Shown one piece after another: positions 24,722 to 33,502 of a stretch of 35,317 nucleotides of DNA (position 1 is its first letter; each line of letters begins with the position of its first letter). The notes below the pieces were generated by a model. The model saw nothing but the letters and a program-made list of their open reading frames with translations. It searched no databases and was not told where the DNA came from. The translations under genes were made by a program, and so were the position numbers. Source of the stretch: Saprospiraceae bacterium (GTDB taxonomy: Bacteria > Bacteroidota > Bacteroidia > Chitinophagales > Saprospiraceae); the NCBI GenBank assembly GCA_020627785.1, contig JAHDGF010000012.1:1-35317 (forward strand), read 5' to 3'.

Positions 24722-24757
24722 AAAAATACACCTAACTCTGTATTGCTAGAAAATATA

Positions 24758-26104
24758 TTAATCTTTATTATCATTAAATCGATCAAGACTAATTTCAATT
24801 TTTCTTTTATGAATCTTTACTAGATGATTGACTATTTCTATCATTTCTTCCTCGCTAAGAATTTCGTCGTATCGTCTTTTTCCTAAACTTGTGTTTAATG
24901 AAAAAATTTCATAATCTAACTCATTTAAGGCTATTGTAATAGCTGAACTATTTTGAATTTGTTTTAAGTTTTCCTCTCGAAATTCTTTGTGCATATACTG
25001 AACAGCAATTGATTTAGATTTATCCGATATCGGTATTGCTTCAAATTTGACTGTGGTCCCATCAACAACAAATTCTTTGCCCTTATTTGCAATTTCGTGA
25101 ATTAAAATTCTTTGACAATCGAAATAATATCTATCAAATAAAGAAGACTTTTTAAGAAAGAGTTCGAATAGCGGTTTTATAGAATTATCAAGAAGAAATT
25201 GAATGGCATCAATACTTTTTTTAACCTTTAAGAGTTTACCTACATTATTTATTTTTTGCTCAAGCAATATTATTTCTTTGTCAATATCATCATGTTCATA
25301 GATACTCAAACCATTAGCTCCTTTAATCATGATCTCTAAAGAGTGAATTAATTGTCTCGTCACAAACTCAATAAAAGGTATAAATAACTCCGCATCAGCT
25401 TGTTGAAGCGCTGATAAATATTCTTCCCTATCTTCACTTTTGATAACAACTGGAGGAAATCCAAACCTCATTAATATAAAATTCATAAGAATCCTGGCTG
25501 TGCGACCATTGCCATCATCAAAAGGATGAATTTTCACAAAACGATAATGAAAATTAATTGCGAGCAAAATAGGATTACTATTTTTATTTTCAGATTCCAT
25601 TTTGTACCAAGCCAATAAATCATTCATCTTTGCAGGAGTTTCTTCTGGACTAGAAAAGTAAAAGATTTCTCCAGTTTTGGTTTCTACATGGTTCGGGATA
25701 GTTTTATATTTACCTACTTCGACTTTTTTCCTGGTGGGGTTACCATTTGGTGTAATTGCGTCTACATAGTAAGATTCTTTCAAAAGCAATAAGTGTAACT
25801 CTCTTATAAATTTTTCACTTAAAGGCCTTTGCTGTTTTACAAGTTCATAAACCCAATTTACCGCTTCATTATGTCCTGTAACTTCAAAATGATCTTTTAA
25901 AGGTTTTCCTTGAGCAGTTATCCCAAACAATATCAAGGCTTTTGTTTCACCATAAGTTAGCGAATTTCCTTCTATACGATTTGAATGATAATTCCAGTCA
26001 AGCCTGAATTTTTGAAAAATCTTTTGTTCATCTTCCTTTTTCAATGGGCGTAACCCATCTAGTTCTTCCTTTAAGGACAAAGCTTGAAGTAATAAATCCA
26101 TCAT
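24758..26104 (-). CDS. Fic-domain protein (AMP transferase type, self-inhibited class)
   Basis: This 448-residue cytoplasmic protein carries the canonical Fic motif HPFDDGNGRTAR with catalytic His193, expected to transfer AMP (or another nucleotide part) to a target hydroxyl. Upstream, SNRIEG (41-46) matches the [S/T]xxxE[G/N] inhibitory helix, with Glu45 blocking ATP gamma-phosphate binding. This makes it a class II Fic with an internal N-terminal inhibitor, so no separate antitoxin is needed. The region 240-448 has no motif I recognise and is probably a helical substrate or dimer domain. Codons look richer in A/T than in neighbouring topA. The target is unknown. Confidence 0.9.
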   Translation of the reverse strand: MMDLLLQALSLKEELDGLRPLKKEDEQKIFQKFRLDWNYHSNRIEGNSLTYGETKALILFGITAQGKPLKDHFEVTGHNEAVNWVYELVKQQRPLSEKFIRELHLLLLKESYYVDAITPNGNPTRKKVEVGKYKTIPNHVETKTGEIFYFSSPEETPAKMNDLLAWYKMESENKNSNPILLAINFHYRFVKIHPFDDGNGRTARILMNFILMRFGFPPVVIKSEDREEYLSALQQADAELFIPFIEFVTRQLIHSLEIMIKGANGLSIYEHDDIDKEIILLEQKINNVGKLLKVKKSIDAIQFLLDNSIKPLFELFLKKSSLFDRYYFDCQRILIHEIANKGKEFVVDGTTVKFEAIPISDKSKSIAVQYMHKEFREENLKQIQNSSAITIALNELDYEIFSLNTSLGKRRYDEILSEEEMIEIVNHLVKIHKRKIEISLDRFNDNKD

Positions 26105-26172
26105 AAATCTTTATGGTCTAAATTTACGAATAAAAGAAATATGTACTATAAAGTCAAGAGGTTCATAATCCA

Positions 26173-26207
26173 AAAAAAGAGATCGCAATTTCTACGATCT
26201 CTTTTTT
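26173..26207. terminator. Bidirectional intrinsic terminator of topA
   Basis: AAAAAAGAGATCG (26173-26185) and CGATCTCTTTTTT (26195-26207) are perfect 13-bp arms with a 9-nt loop. On the minus strand, where topA ends at 26211, the stem leads into seven T. On plus it gives six T. It separates topA from fic. Confidence 0.8.
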
Positions 26208-26210
26208 GAA

Positions 26211-28808
26211 TTATTTCTTAGCAGCCTTTTTCTTTGCTGGTGCTTTCTTTTTTGCAGCTGGCTTTTTCTTCTTGGCTGGTGCTTTTTTCTTTTTCTCTTT
26301 AAAAGAACCTGGTAATTCAGCCTCCACTAAATTTTTAACTTCTTCTAAGGTCATCTTCGCAGCCTCTTCTGAAGTCATACGTTTATCGTTGATCTTAGGA
26401 AGCTTAATCGATTTCTTTTTAAATCGAATGAATGGACCCCATCGACCGTTCTCAATAGCCAATTTAAGTTCAGGCCATTGCTGAACAAATCTATTGGCTT
26501 CTTTGATTTTTTTAGCTTCAACCAATTCATCAATTTCTGCCTTGGTTAGATTCTCGTGATCGTATCGCTTTGGAATATTGATAAATAATTCATTCCATTT
26601 TAAATAAGGTCCGAATCTTCCTTTCCCTTTCGTGATAGGCATGCCATCAAACTGCCCAACCGGAGCTTGCTCTTTAATTTTAGCATCAATCAATTCTTGA
26701 GCTCTTTCCATGCTGACTGTCAATGGATCTTCTCCTCTATCTAAAGAACAGAACATTTCATCATACTTCACATATGGACCGAATCTCCCTTGTGCTACTT
26801 CAACCGGCTTACCCTTATATTCGCCCAATTCGTAAGGCAATTTAAAAAGCTCCATCACCTCTTCTAGGTTGATGGTGTTCATTGATTGTCCTGGCTTTAA
26901 GCTTGCGAATTTTGGCTTACCCTCTTCGCCGACTTCTTCTCGTGTCCCAATCTGAGCTACGGGTCCGTATCTAGACATTTGAACAAGGATGGTATGTCCA
27001 GTTTTTTCATCGACGCCTAGGTCTCTGCGGCCTTTAGCACGCTCGGCTTCAGCGATTGTTTTTTCTACGGTCTCATGAAATGGATCATAGAATTTCTCCA
27101 ACATATCCTTCCACTCTATTTTCCCTTCTGCAATCTCATCCAACCGTTCTTCTACATTTGCCGTAAAGGCATAATTCATAACAGAATTAAAATGCAAGTC
27201 AAGAAAGTCTGTAACAACCATTCCGATGTCCTTACCATATAGTCTTTTACTGGTTGATCCCGTATTTTCTGTCTCCACGGTTTGCGTAAGCGCATCAGAA
27301 CGCAAAGTCAATAATTTAAAATCTCTTGGAATTCCTTCCCTACTTTCCTTTTCAACATAACCTCTATTCGGATCCATTATTTTAGTGATCGTCGGAGCAT
27401 AAGTTGATGGTCTTCCGATTCCTAGTTCTTCTAATTTTTTAACCAAACTAGCCTCCGTATATCTTGAAGGCGGTCTTGTAAATCTTTGAATGGCCTGGAC
27501 ATAATCAAGTTCCATGTCTTGCCCTTTGGTTAGAGGAGGTAGCAAACCTGATTCCTCATCTTCATTATCCTCATCCTTCCCTGCAATGTATAGCTTCAAG
27601 AAACCGTCAAACTTAATCACCTGACCTTTAGCTACATATTCAGCATCAGCAACAGTAGATACACCAATGGTCACTGTTGTATTTTCAAGTTGAGCATCTG
27701 CCATCTGAGAAGCAACTGCTCTCTTCCAAATTAAACTATAAAGCTTTTGCTGATCTTGTTCTTTTACTGGCGCATTTACTACCGCAGCATTTGTCGGACG
27801 AATGGCTTCGTGTGCCTCCTGTGCTCCTTTGGATTTTTTTCCTGTATAATTTCTTACCTGTACATATTCTTCCCCGTACTTTTCACCAATCTGATCGGCC
27901 ATGGCTGCAATTGCTTGCTTCGAAAGGCTGGTTGAATCCGTTCTCATATAAGTAATGAGTCCTTGCTCATACAAACGTTGCGCTGTCGACATGGTACGAT
28001 TTACCGAAAAGCCTAATTTTCTACTGGCATCTTGTTGTAAGGTTGAAGTAGTAAAAGGCGCCGAAGGTTTTCTCTTACTCGGCTTGACGACAATGTCATT
28101 TATTTTGTAGAGCCCCCCTTTGGATTTTTCTAGGAATGCTTCGGCTTCTTCTAATGTTGGGATATTGGATTTAAGTTCAGCTCTAAGTTTTACTTTTTTT
28201 CCGTTTGCATCGCTGACAAAAAAGTGTGCATAAACCTTATAATAGTCTGTGGATACAAAATCCTGAATTTCTTTTTCTCTTTCAATGATCAACTTTACAG
28301 CGACCGATTGTACTCGCCCTGCTGATAACTTATTTTTGACCTTTCTCCATAAAACTTCTGAAAGCTCAAAACCAACCAATCGATCCAGTATTCTACGAGC
28401 CTGCTGTGCATTGACTAAATCAAGATCAACAGTTCTAGGTTCTGTAATGGCATTTTGAATCGCCGATTTGGTAATTTCTCTAAAAACAATCCTTTTGGTT
28501 GTCTGAGCATCTAGGCCTAGAACCTCACATAAATGCCATGCAATGGCTTCCCCTTCTCTATCTTCATCCGTCGCGAGCCAAACCTCCGTTGCTTTCTTCG
28601 CTGTATCTTTTAATTCTTTAACGACCTTGGTCTTTTCAGGAGAGACCACATATTTGGGTTCAAAGTTCTCCTTATCTATGCCTTTATTTCCTTTATCTAA
28701 ATCTCTGACGTGGCCATAGCTTGACTTAACAATAAACTCATCATTCAGATATTTGCTAATGGTTTTTGCCTTTGCCGGTGACTCTACTATCAACATCTTT
28801 TTCGCCAT
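26211..28808 (-). CDS. topA: DNA topoisomerase I with lysine-rich tail
   Basis: This 865-residue type IA topoisomerase relaxes negative supercoils through a 5'-phosphotyrosine intermediate. The Toprim domain starts MLIVESPAKAKTI and has the acidic triad in ATDEDREGE. The active-site Tyr287 lies in GLITYMRTDST. The C-terminus has repeats of the topoisomerase I C-terminal type (GRFGPYVKY, GRFGPYLKW, GRWGPFIRF) and no CxxC zinc fingers. The last ~30 residues are almost only Lys, Ala and Pro, like a histone H1 tail, probably a DNA-binding extension. A clean promoter lies upstream and a strong terminator downstream, so it is transcribed alone. Confidence 0.96.
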   Translation of the reverse strand: MAKKMLIVESPAKAKTISKYLNDEFIVKSSYGHVRDLDKGNKGIDKENFEPKYVVSPEKTKVVKELKDTAKKATEVWLATDEDREGEAIAWHLCEVLGLDAQTTKRIVFREITKSAIQNAITEPRTVDLDLVNAQQARRILDRLVGFELSEVLWRKVKNKLSAGRVQSVAVKLIIEREKEIQDFVSTDYYKVYAHFFVSDANGKKVKLRAELKSNIPTLEEAEAFLEKSKGGLYKINDIVVKPSKRKPSAPFTTSTLQQDASRKLGFSVNRTMSTAQRLYEQGLITYMRTDSTSLSKQAIAAMADQIGEKYGEEYVQVRNYTGKKSKGAQEAHEAIRPTNAAVVNAPVKEQDQQKLYSLIWKRAVASQMADAQLENTTVTIGVSTVADAEYVAKGQVIKFDGFLKLYIAGKDEDNEDEESGLLPPLTKGQDMELDYVQAIQRFTRPPSRYTEASLVKKLEELGIGRPSTYAPTITKIMDPNRGYVEKESREGIPRDFKLLTLRSDALTQTVETENTGSTSKRLYGKDIGMVVTDFLDLHFNSVMNYAFTANVEERLDEIAEGKIEWKDMLEKFYDPFHETVEKTIAEAERAKGRRDLGVDEKTGHTILVQMSRYGPVAQIGTREEVGEEGKPKFASLKPGQSMNTINLEEVMELFKLPYELGEYKGKPVEVAQGRFGPYVKYDEMFCSLDRGEDPLTVSMERAQELIDAKIKEQAPVGQFDGMPITKGKGRFGPYLKWNELFINIPKRYDHENLTKAEIDELVEAKKIKEANRFVQQWPELKLAIENGRWGPFIRFKKKSIKLPKINDKRMTSEEAAKMTLEEVKNLVEAELPGSFKEKKKKAPAKKKKPAAKKKAPAKKKAAKK

Positions 28809-28892
28809 GGTCGAGGATTTACTTATTTACTTTGTTCTAATTAGGGGTTGATAAAAGGTAAAATATGAAAGTATTTTTCGCCTATCAAGCTG

Positions 28893-28922
28893 CAAATGTA
28901 TATTAAAATATCAAAAAACAAA
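28893..28922 (-). promoter_or_regulatory. Promoter of topA
   Basis: On the minus strand TTTG (28922-28919) is followed after 18 nt by TACATTTG (28900-28893). Both elements match the Bacteroidota consensus exactly and the spacing is right. Transcription should begin near 28886, with a leader of about 78 nt before the ATG at 28808. Confidence 0.65.
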
Positions 28923-28956
28923 TGTTCGAGTTCGACACTTGCTATTTTGTTGACGA

Positions 28957-29481
28957 TCAGTTTTTACCCTTTGCCTCAATTTTTCGAGTCTCGGATTTTA
29001 TAATCTGATCCCCATCTCTCATTTTTTTCACTTCTTCTTCATGACTCTTATTAACCAATTCTATGGTCGTTTTTTCATCCAGTTCAGTTCCATTTAAATA
29101 CGCATGCAAGGCCCAAATCATATACTGAGACATTGCATCAGGGGATTTAAGTCCTTTTTCTTTCAACTGATGAGACAACCTAGAGCCAGTTTCAAACTTC
29201 CAATTGACTTTCATCCATTTCCCAATTCCAAAATGAAGTCTTTTGGCTACCTTTTCTATGGGCGCTTGCGCAAATTTATCTAACGCATTTCCTTCAGTCA
29301 AGGTTTGAATTTCTTTAAAGGCTTCCTCTAAATTTGCTGGTATGTAGACTCCATCCAAATGAGTTTTCCGTATATCTATATTATACTGTTTCAGAATTTC
29401 TTCCTCTGTAGTAGGTAAGTCTTGGGCATTTGAAAGGTTAGAAATACCAACAAAAGCCAATAGAAGTAATAAAATTCTCAT
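28957..29481 (-). CDS. Small exported protein, DUF6794-like
   Basis: This 174-residue protein has a signal peptide ending SNAQ, then an acidic N-terminal region and a conserved-looking core: YIPANLEEAFKEI, LHFGIGKWMKVNW, ETGSRLSHQLKEKG and SPDAMSQYMIWALHAYLNG. This pattern agrees with my recollection of the DUF6794 family, mostly found in Bacteroidota; a profile search would settle it. The function is unknown and there are no catalytic residues I can name. It is divergent from the M43 protease. Confidence 0.65.
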   Translation of the reverse strand: MRILLLLLAFVGISNLSNAQDLPTTEEEILKQYNIDIRKTHLDGVYIPANLEEAFKEIQTLTEGNALDKFAQAPIEKVAKRLHFGIGKWMKVNWKFETGSRLSHQLKEKGLKSPDAMSQYMIWALHAYLNGTELDEKTTIELVNKSHEEEVKKMRDGDQIIKSETRKIEAKGKN

Positions 29482-29558
29482 TTAATTCGTGTTTAACTAC
29501 ATTAACAAAGATTGTGCGTTTTGTATTTCAGAAGGCCTATTCTTAACAAAATCTTAGT

Positions 29559-29566
29559 TAATTTTG
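29559..29566 (+). promoter_or_regulatory. -7 box before the M43 protease gene
   Basis: TAATTTTG matches TAnnTTTG and lies 27 nt before the chosen ATG at 29594. Transcription would start near 29573. No strong -33 element was found at the correct spacing. Confidence 0.4.
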
Positions 29567-29593
29567 GATTATAACGTACATAAATCGTTCCTA

Positions 29594-32500
29594 ATGAAAT
29601 TATATTCCACCATATTATTGTTTTTGAGCCTCTTGGCAAATGTATCATCCCAGGATAGATGTAATAGTTCTGATCATTACATGCATCAACTCCTACAAAA
29701 GGATTTAAACATCGTTGGAGAAGTACTCAATATTGGTGAATTACAAAAAAAATCAATCAAGGAGTGGAAAAAAAGTCAATCATCGGTTAGCCGGTCTGTT
29801 GTCCCAGTTATCATTCCTGTCCATGTAATTATTCAACATGCACCAGGACAAGCAGTAGGTACTGGCGATAATCTTTCATTAGAACGTATACAATCTCAAA
29901 TTGATGTCATGAATGAAGATTTTTCTGGCACTAATTCTGGATTTGCTTCAGTACCTAATGAATTTGACACTGGAATATCAGAGATTAGCTTCTGCATGGC
30001 TAGTGTTGATCCCGACGGTAATCCAACGGATGGTATTACTCGATTTGCTTCAAATCTGGATTGGGAAACCAACAACTTTAGCATCATGGAGCAGACCATT
30101 TGGGATAGAGATCAATACATGAACATTTATGTAACGCCGAGCATTGAGGGTTTAGGAATTTCTCCTGTGGCGAGTACAGCATATAATATACCACCGCTTT
30201 ATGATGCGCCAGCCGTTTTAACAGATGCCTTCGGAGGACCTGGCTATGCGACGATACAGCAGTACAATCTTGGAAGAACAGCAGTGCATGAAATAGGTCA
30301 TTGGCTTGGATTGTCCCACGTATGGGGTCCAAATTCTGGCGGCTGCAATGAAGACGATGGAATGGACGATACGCCAGTACAGGAACAACCGACTTACTTT
30401 TCCCCAGACTATCCAGTATCGGATCCTTGTAGCAATTCGATCATGTTTATGAACTTTATGGATTATGTGGATGATAATACCATGCATGCTTTTTCTCAAG
30501 ATCAAGTCGACTACATGCACTTTATCATTGAAAATGTAAGAAGTGGTTTAATTTCCAGTGCTAGCACTAATTGTGCAGGTGTAGGATCAACACCATTAAG
30601 TTTATCCATAATCAATACCATTCAGAATGATTGTTGGAATGAAGACAATGGATCCATTAGCGTCTCTGCCGTTGGTGGACAACCTCCTTACAGTTTCAGT
30701 ATTGATGGAGTTTCCTTTCAAGGCGATTCTGAATTCCTAAATCTCGAAAACGGAAGTTATACGATTGTTGTTATGGATGGAAATGGAGATACTGCATCTG
30801 TCTCTGAAAATATCAGCTCAGGTCCTGAAATCCTTGCACAGGTTGTCGCAGAATCTCAACCATGCTCAGGATTAAATAATGGATCTTTTGGTATCGTAAG
30901 TACAGGAGGCACAGGAAACCTGACCGTTCTTGCTAATAACATGAGTGGAAATGCAGATGACTTCTTCACCAATTTAGGAGCAGGCGTATACTCCATTCAA
31001 GTGCAAGATGCTTTGGGATGCGCAACAATGATTGAATATGAGTTGGCAGAATTAATTGATCCGATTACCATAAACTCGATTGATATCGTCTCTCCTGATT
31101 GTATCACAGGACCAGATGGAGGTCAGGTCTCATTTAATGTAACTTCAATAAACCCAGTGACAAGCTACACATTAAATGGAATGAGTAATAGTTCTCCTGA
31201 CATCGTGGGTTTAACGGCTGGAGACTATGATTATGAAGTGACAGATTCACAAGGATGTTTTACACAAGGAGTTTTAAGTATAGAAGCGGCTACTGAATTT
31301 GAAGTAATCACCGAGGCAACAGATGTTTCTTGTTTTGGAGAAGAAGATGGATCGATTGTTTTTGAAGTAGATGGAATTACTGGAGACTACACCACTTTAT
31401 TTAATGATGAGACTATTACTACTAATATAATCACTGATCTGGCAGCAGATAATTATACATTGACCGTTCAAGATGATGAAGGTTGCATTGTTGAGCTAAT
31501 TATACCCGTTGGTTCAGCGCAGGAAATAGTGGCCACCTCCGATCTTTTTATTGGTAACTGCAGTAATCCATTTTCTGACATCGAATTTACCGCGACTGGT
31601 GGTACAGGAGGTTATTTATATACGGTTGGAAATGATACCAATTCGGATGGATATTTCGCAGAGCTAGAAGGAGGTGACTATGAATTGACAATTATAGATG
31701 ATGCCGGTTGTGAAATTACCATGAGTTTTAATATTCCAGAAATCGAACTTTTAGATATTGAGCTATTAGCCTCATCGCCGATGGGTTGTGCTGGAGATTC
31801 GACTGGTGTCATAGAAGCCATCTTGACGGGAGGGACTGGACCATTTGAATATGAGATAAATGGGAATTCAATAGACGGCCCAATATTTGAAAATTTACCT
31901 GCAGGCAACTATCAGGTGATGGTTACAGATTCTGAAGGTTGTGTCAGTGAAGCTATTGTTGAATTAACACAGGCAAGTTCAATTGTACTTGATATTTCTG
32001 TTGATGCAGCAGGCTGTGATGATGCCAGTGGAAACGGCTTGACCATTTCTCCAGATGGAGGTACACCGCCCTACACCCTATTAGTTAATGGAAATCCGCA
32101 AACAACATTTACCCTGACTGACCTAAGCAATGGAGATTATGATGTTGAAGTGATTGACGGTGAAGGATGTAGTACAGGCATACAGACTGTACCAGTAGAA
32201 GGATCTTCTCCGATCGATATTGCTGTAAATAACCAGACCAATGTAAGTTGCAATGGAAGAGCAGACGGGAGTCTTGACTATTCATTTGAAACAGCGGTAG
32301 GAATTACTAGTATAACAGTGATTCCTGATGATGCAAATTTCAACGCCTTAGCTGCGGGTATTTATACCATTCAAGTAATGAATACAGATGGCTGCACAGC
32401 TCAACTGGTTATTGACATCACAGAACCGGATGAGCTAACCATCGCTGATGAAGAATTAATAGCCGCAGGAAATTTAGCGGGTAGTGCTACTTTCACTATG

Positions 32501-32899
32501 GGTGGAGGAACTCCACCATTCAACTTTGAAGTTAACGGAGTTGAAAATCAAGATGGAATTTTTAGTCTCTTGCAAGGAGATTATACTTTAAGAGTAACAG
32601 ATGCAAACGGATGCATGCTGGTTCATGATTTCACCATAGAACTTGAGTCTTCTACCTTTGAATTAAATCAATTAAACTTAGAGGTTTATCCTAATCCAGT
32701 ATCTGATTTTCTACAAGTGGAATGTGCAGAATGCTCAGGTGATGCTAGCTATAGAATATTGGGTGTCGATGGAAAAATATTAAGGACTAAACAGACGATT
32801 CAACAGCAGATTTCATTGGAAGAGCTACCATTAGGATTACTACTTTTTGAAGTCACGGATGGCTTAAAAATTTCAATGATACGCCTAATTAAAAGTTAA
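29594..32899 (+). CDS. M43 (pappalysin-like) metalloprotease with SprB repeats and T9SS tail
   Basis: This is a 1101-residue secreted protease. The ATG at 29594 (MKLYSTILLF) gives a signal peptide ending VSSQ; an in-frame TTG at 29564 only adds residues before it. After a propeptide, the M43 domain carries the zinc motif HEIGHWLGLSH (first His 232) and the Met-turn segment FMNFMDYVDD. Residues from about 336 to 1015 form nine repeats resembling SprB repeats. The last ~80 residues (LEVYPNPVSDF onward) are a T9SS type A sorting signal. It likely acts at the surface or in the medium, with the repeats serving as a stalk or binding region (inference). Confidence 0.92.
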   Translation: MKLYSTILLFLSLLANVSSQDRCNSSDHYMHQLLQKDLNIVGEVLNIGELQKKSIKEWKKSQSSVSRSVVPVIIPVHVIIQHAPGQAVGTGDNLSLERIQSQIDVMNEDFSGTNSGFASVPNEFDTGISEISFCMASVDPDGNPTDGITRFASNLDWETNNFSIMEQTIWDRDQYMNIYVTPSIEGLGISPVASTAYNIPPLYDAPAVLTDAFGGPGYATIQQYNLGRTAVHEIGHWLGLSHVWGPNSGGCNEDDGMDDTPVQEQPTYFSPDYPVSDPCSNSIMFMNFMDYVDDNTMHAFSQDQVDYMHFIIENVRSGLISSASTNCAGVGSTPLSLSIINTIQNDCWNEDNGSISVSAVGGQPPYSFSIDGVSFQGDSEFLNLENGSYTIVVMDGNGDTASVSENISSGPEILAQVVAESQPCSGLNNGSFGIVSTGGTGNLTVLANNMSGNADDFFTNLGAGVYSIQVQDALGCATMIEYELAELIDPITINSIDIVSPDCITGPDGGQVSFNVTSINPVTSYTLNGMSNSSPDIVGLTAGDYDYEVTDSQGCFTQGVLSIEAATEFEVITEATDVSCFGEEDGSIVFEVDGITGDYTTLFNDETITTNIITDLAADNYTLTVQDDEGCIVELIIPVGSAQEIVATSDLFIGNCSNPFSDIEFTATGGTGGYLYTVGNDTNSDGYFAELEGGDYELTIIDDAGCEITMSFNIPEIELLDIELLASSPMGCAGDSTGVIEAILTGGTGPFEYEINGNSIDGPIFENLPAGNYQVMVTDSEGCVSEAIVELTQASSIVLDISVDAAGCDDASGNGLTISPDGGTPPYTLLVNGNPQTTFTLTDLSNGDYDVEVIDGEGCSTGIQTVPVEGSSPIDIAVNNQTNVSCNGRADGSLDYSFETAVGITSITVIPDDANFNALAAGIYTIQVMNTDGCTAQLVIDITEPDELTIADEELIAAGNLAGSATFTMGGGTPPFNFEVNGVENQDGIFSLLQGDYTLRVTDANGCMLVHDFTIELESSTFELNQLNLEVYPNPVSDFLQVECAECSGDASYRILGVDGKILRTKQTIQQQISLEELPLGLLLFEVTDGLKISMIRLIKS
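30601..32640 (+). repeat. Nine tandem SprB-like protein repeats
   Basis: The coding region between the protease domain and the sorting signal consists of nine units of about 75 residues. Each has a cysteine near its start, a GGTPPY- or GGTGPF-like strand, a NG/DG turn and an ending of the form AGxYxVxVTDxxGC. Units have diverged strongly in amino acids, so this is an old domain array and not a recent DNA duplication. Confidence 0.8.
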
Positions 32900-32902
32900 T
32901 CC

Positions 32903-33013
32903 ATGGGCATCGGAGAAAAGGATGGCAAATACAATTTCTTGATAGGGATGGTATTTGGCATCGTTGCCTACATCTTAGTTTTCTATGTCATATTGCCTTT
33001 CTTTAAGGGGTAA
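32903..33013 (+). CDS. 36-residue single-pass membrane peptide
   Basis: A complete small reading frame begins 3 nt after the stop of the M43 protease gene. It encodes a charged start (MGIGEKDGKYN), one hydrophobic helix (FLIGMVFGIVAYILVFYVIL) and a short PFFKG end. The charge pattern and length fit a genuine one-pass membrane peptide, and the position suggests coupling to the upstream gene. It ends 9 nt before the convergent DoxX gene. I do not recognise a family. It is too short for statistical coding evidence alone. Confidence 0.5.
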   Translation: MGIGEKDGKYNFLIGMVFGIVAYILVFYVILPFFKG

Positions 33014-33021
33014 GAAAAAGA

Positions 33022-33450
33022 TTAGGCTTTATCACTTTTGCTTTTTCTAATGAAGTAATCAATAGAAAAGGTATCCCACTCTTTCGGGAGCAATAATAAA
33101 GGGATTAGAAATATGGCTCGAACCAAAACATGGGAAGCATCCCATATCGGTTCTGCCAATCCGTGACCAAAGGTGACGACTACCAAGACTGCAGCTAGTA
33201 GATACAACGCCCAATCTCTTTTAAGACCAATGACTAGAAGGAAACCTGCAATCAGCTCGACATAGGTTGTAAAATATGCCGTGGCAAGAACTAAGAAATC
33301 AGGGAGTAAATCTTTGTAAGTTTCTTTAAAAAAGTTGTTGTAGACATTGTCTATTCCAAACTTAAAAACCTTACCGTATCCTTGCCAGAAAAAAAGAAAA
33401 CCAAGGATGAGTCGTGTGGTTAAAATACCTACTGATTTATTAAGAGTCAT
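33022..33450 (-). CDS. DoxX-family membrane protein
   Basis: This 142-residue integral membrane protein has four predicted helices: around 7-25 (ILTTRLILGFLFFWQGYGKVF), 50-75 (FLVLATAYFTTYVELIAGFLLVIG), 82-97 (ALYLLAAVLVVVTFG) and 108-122 (VLVRAIFLIPLLLLP). The opening R-L-x-x-G-x-x-F followed by GxxK, and the Glu within helix 2, are typical of the DoxX/DoxD-like group. The biochemical role of the group is poorly defined; links to thiol or redox stress are reported for some members. It appears to be transcribed from its own promoter. Confidence 0.8.
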   Translation of the reverse strand: MTLNKSVGILTTRLILGFLFFWQGYGKVFKFGIDNVYNNFFKETYKDLLPDFLVLATAYFTTYVELIAGFLLVIGLKRDWALYLLAAVLVVVTFGHGLAEPIWDASHVLVRAIFLIPLLLLPKEWDTFSIDYFIRKSKSDKA

Positions 33451-33466
33451 ATTATTGAGTTCTTAT

Positions 33467-33474
33467 CAAATGTA
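33467..33474 (-). promoter_or_regulatory. -7 box before the DoxX gene
   Basis: On the minus strand TACATTTG, identical to the topA -7 box, ends 16 nt before the DoxX ATG. No good -33 element was found. Confidence 0.4.
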
Positions 33475-33502
33475 AAAACTTATTATGACTTTAATACTTG
33501 GA

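Noticed and set aside
24725..24744. AATACA / TGTATT hairpin between the M28 and fic genes
   Set aside because: A 6-bp A/T stem with no T-run on either strand. It may help separate the convergent genes but is not a supported terminator.
24758..26104. Fic gene as part of a toxin-antitoxin pair
   Set aside because: The inhibitory motif is inside the same chain and no small antitoxin gene is adjacent, so it is a self-inhibited Fic, not a two-gene module.
26206..26484. Plus-strand frame encoding a Phe/Ala-rich hydrophobic peptide
   Set aside because: It is the reverse reading of the topA lysine-rich tail (AAG/AAA codons read as Phe), so it is an artefact of composition.
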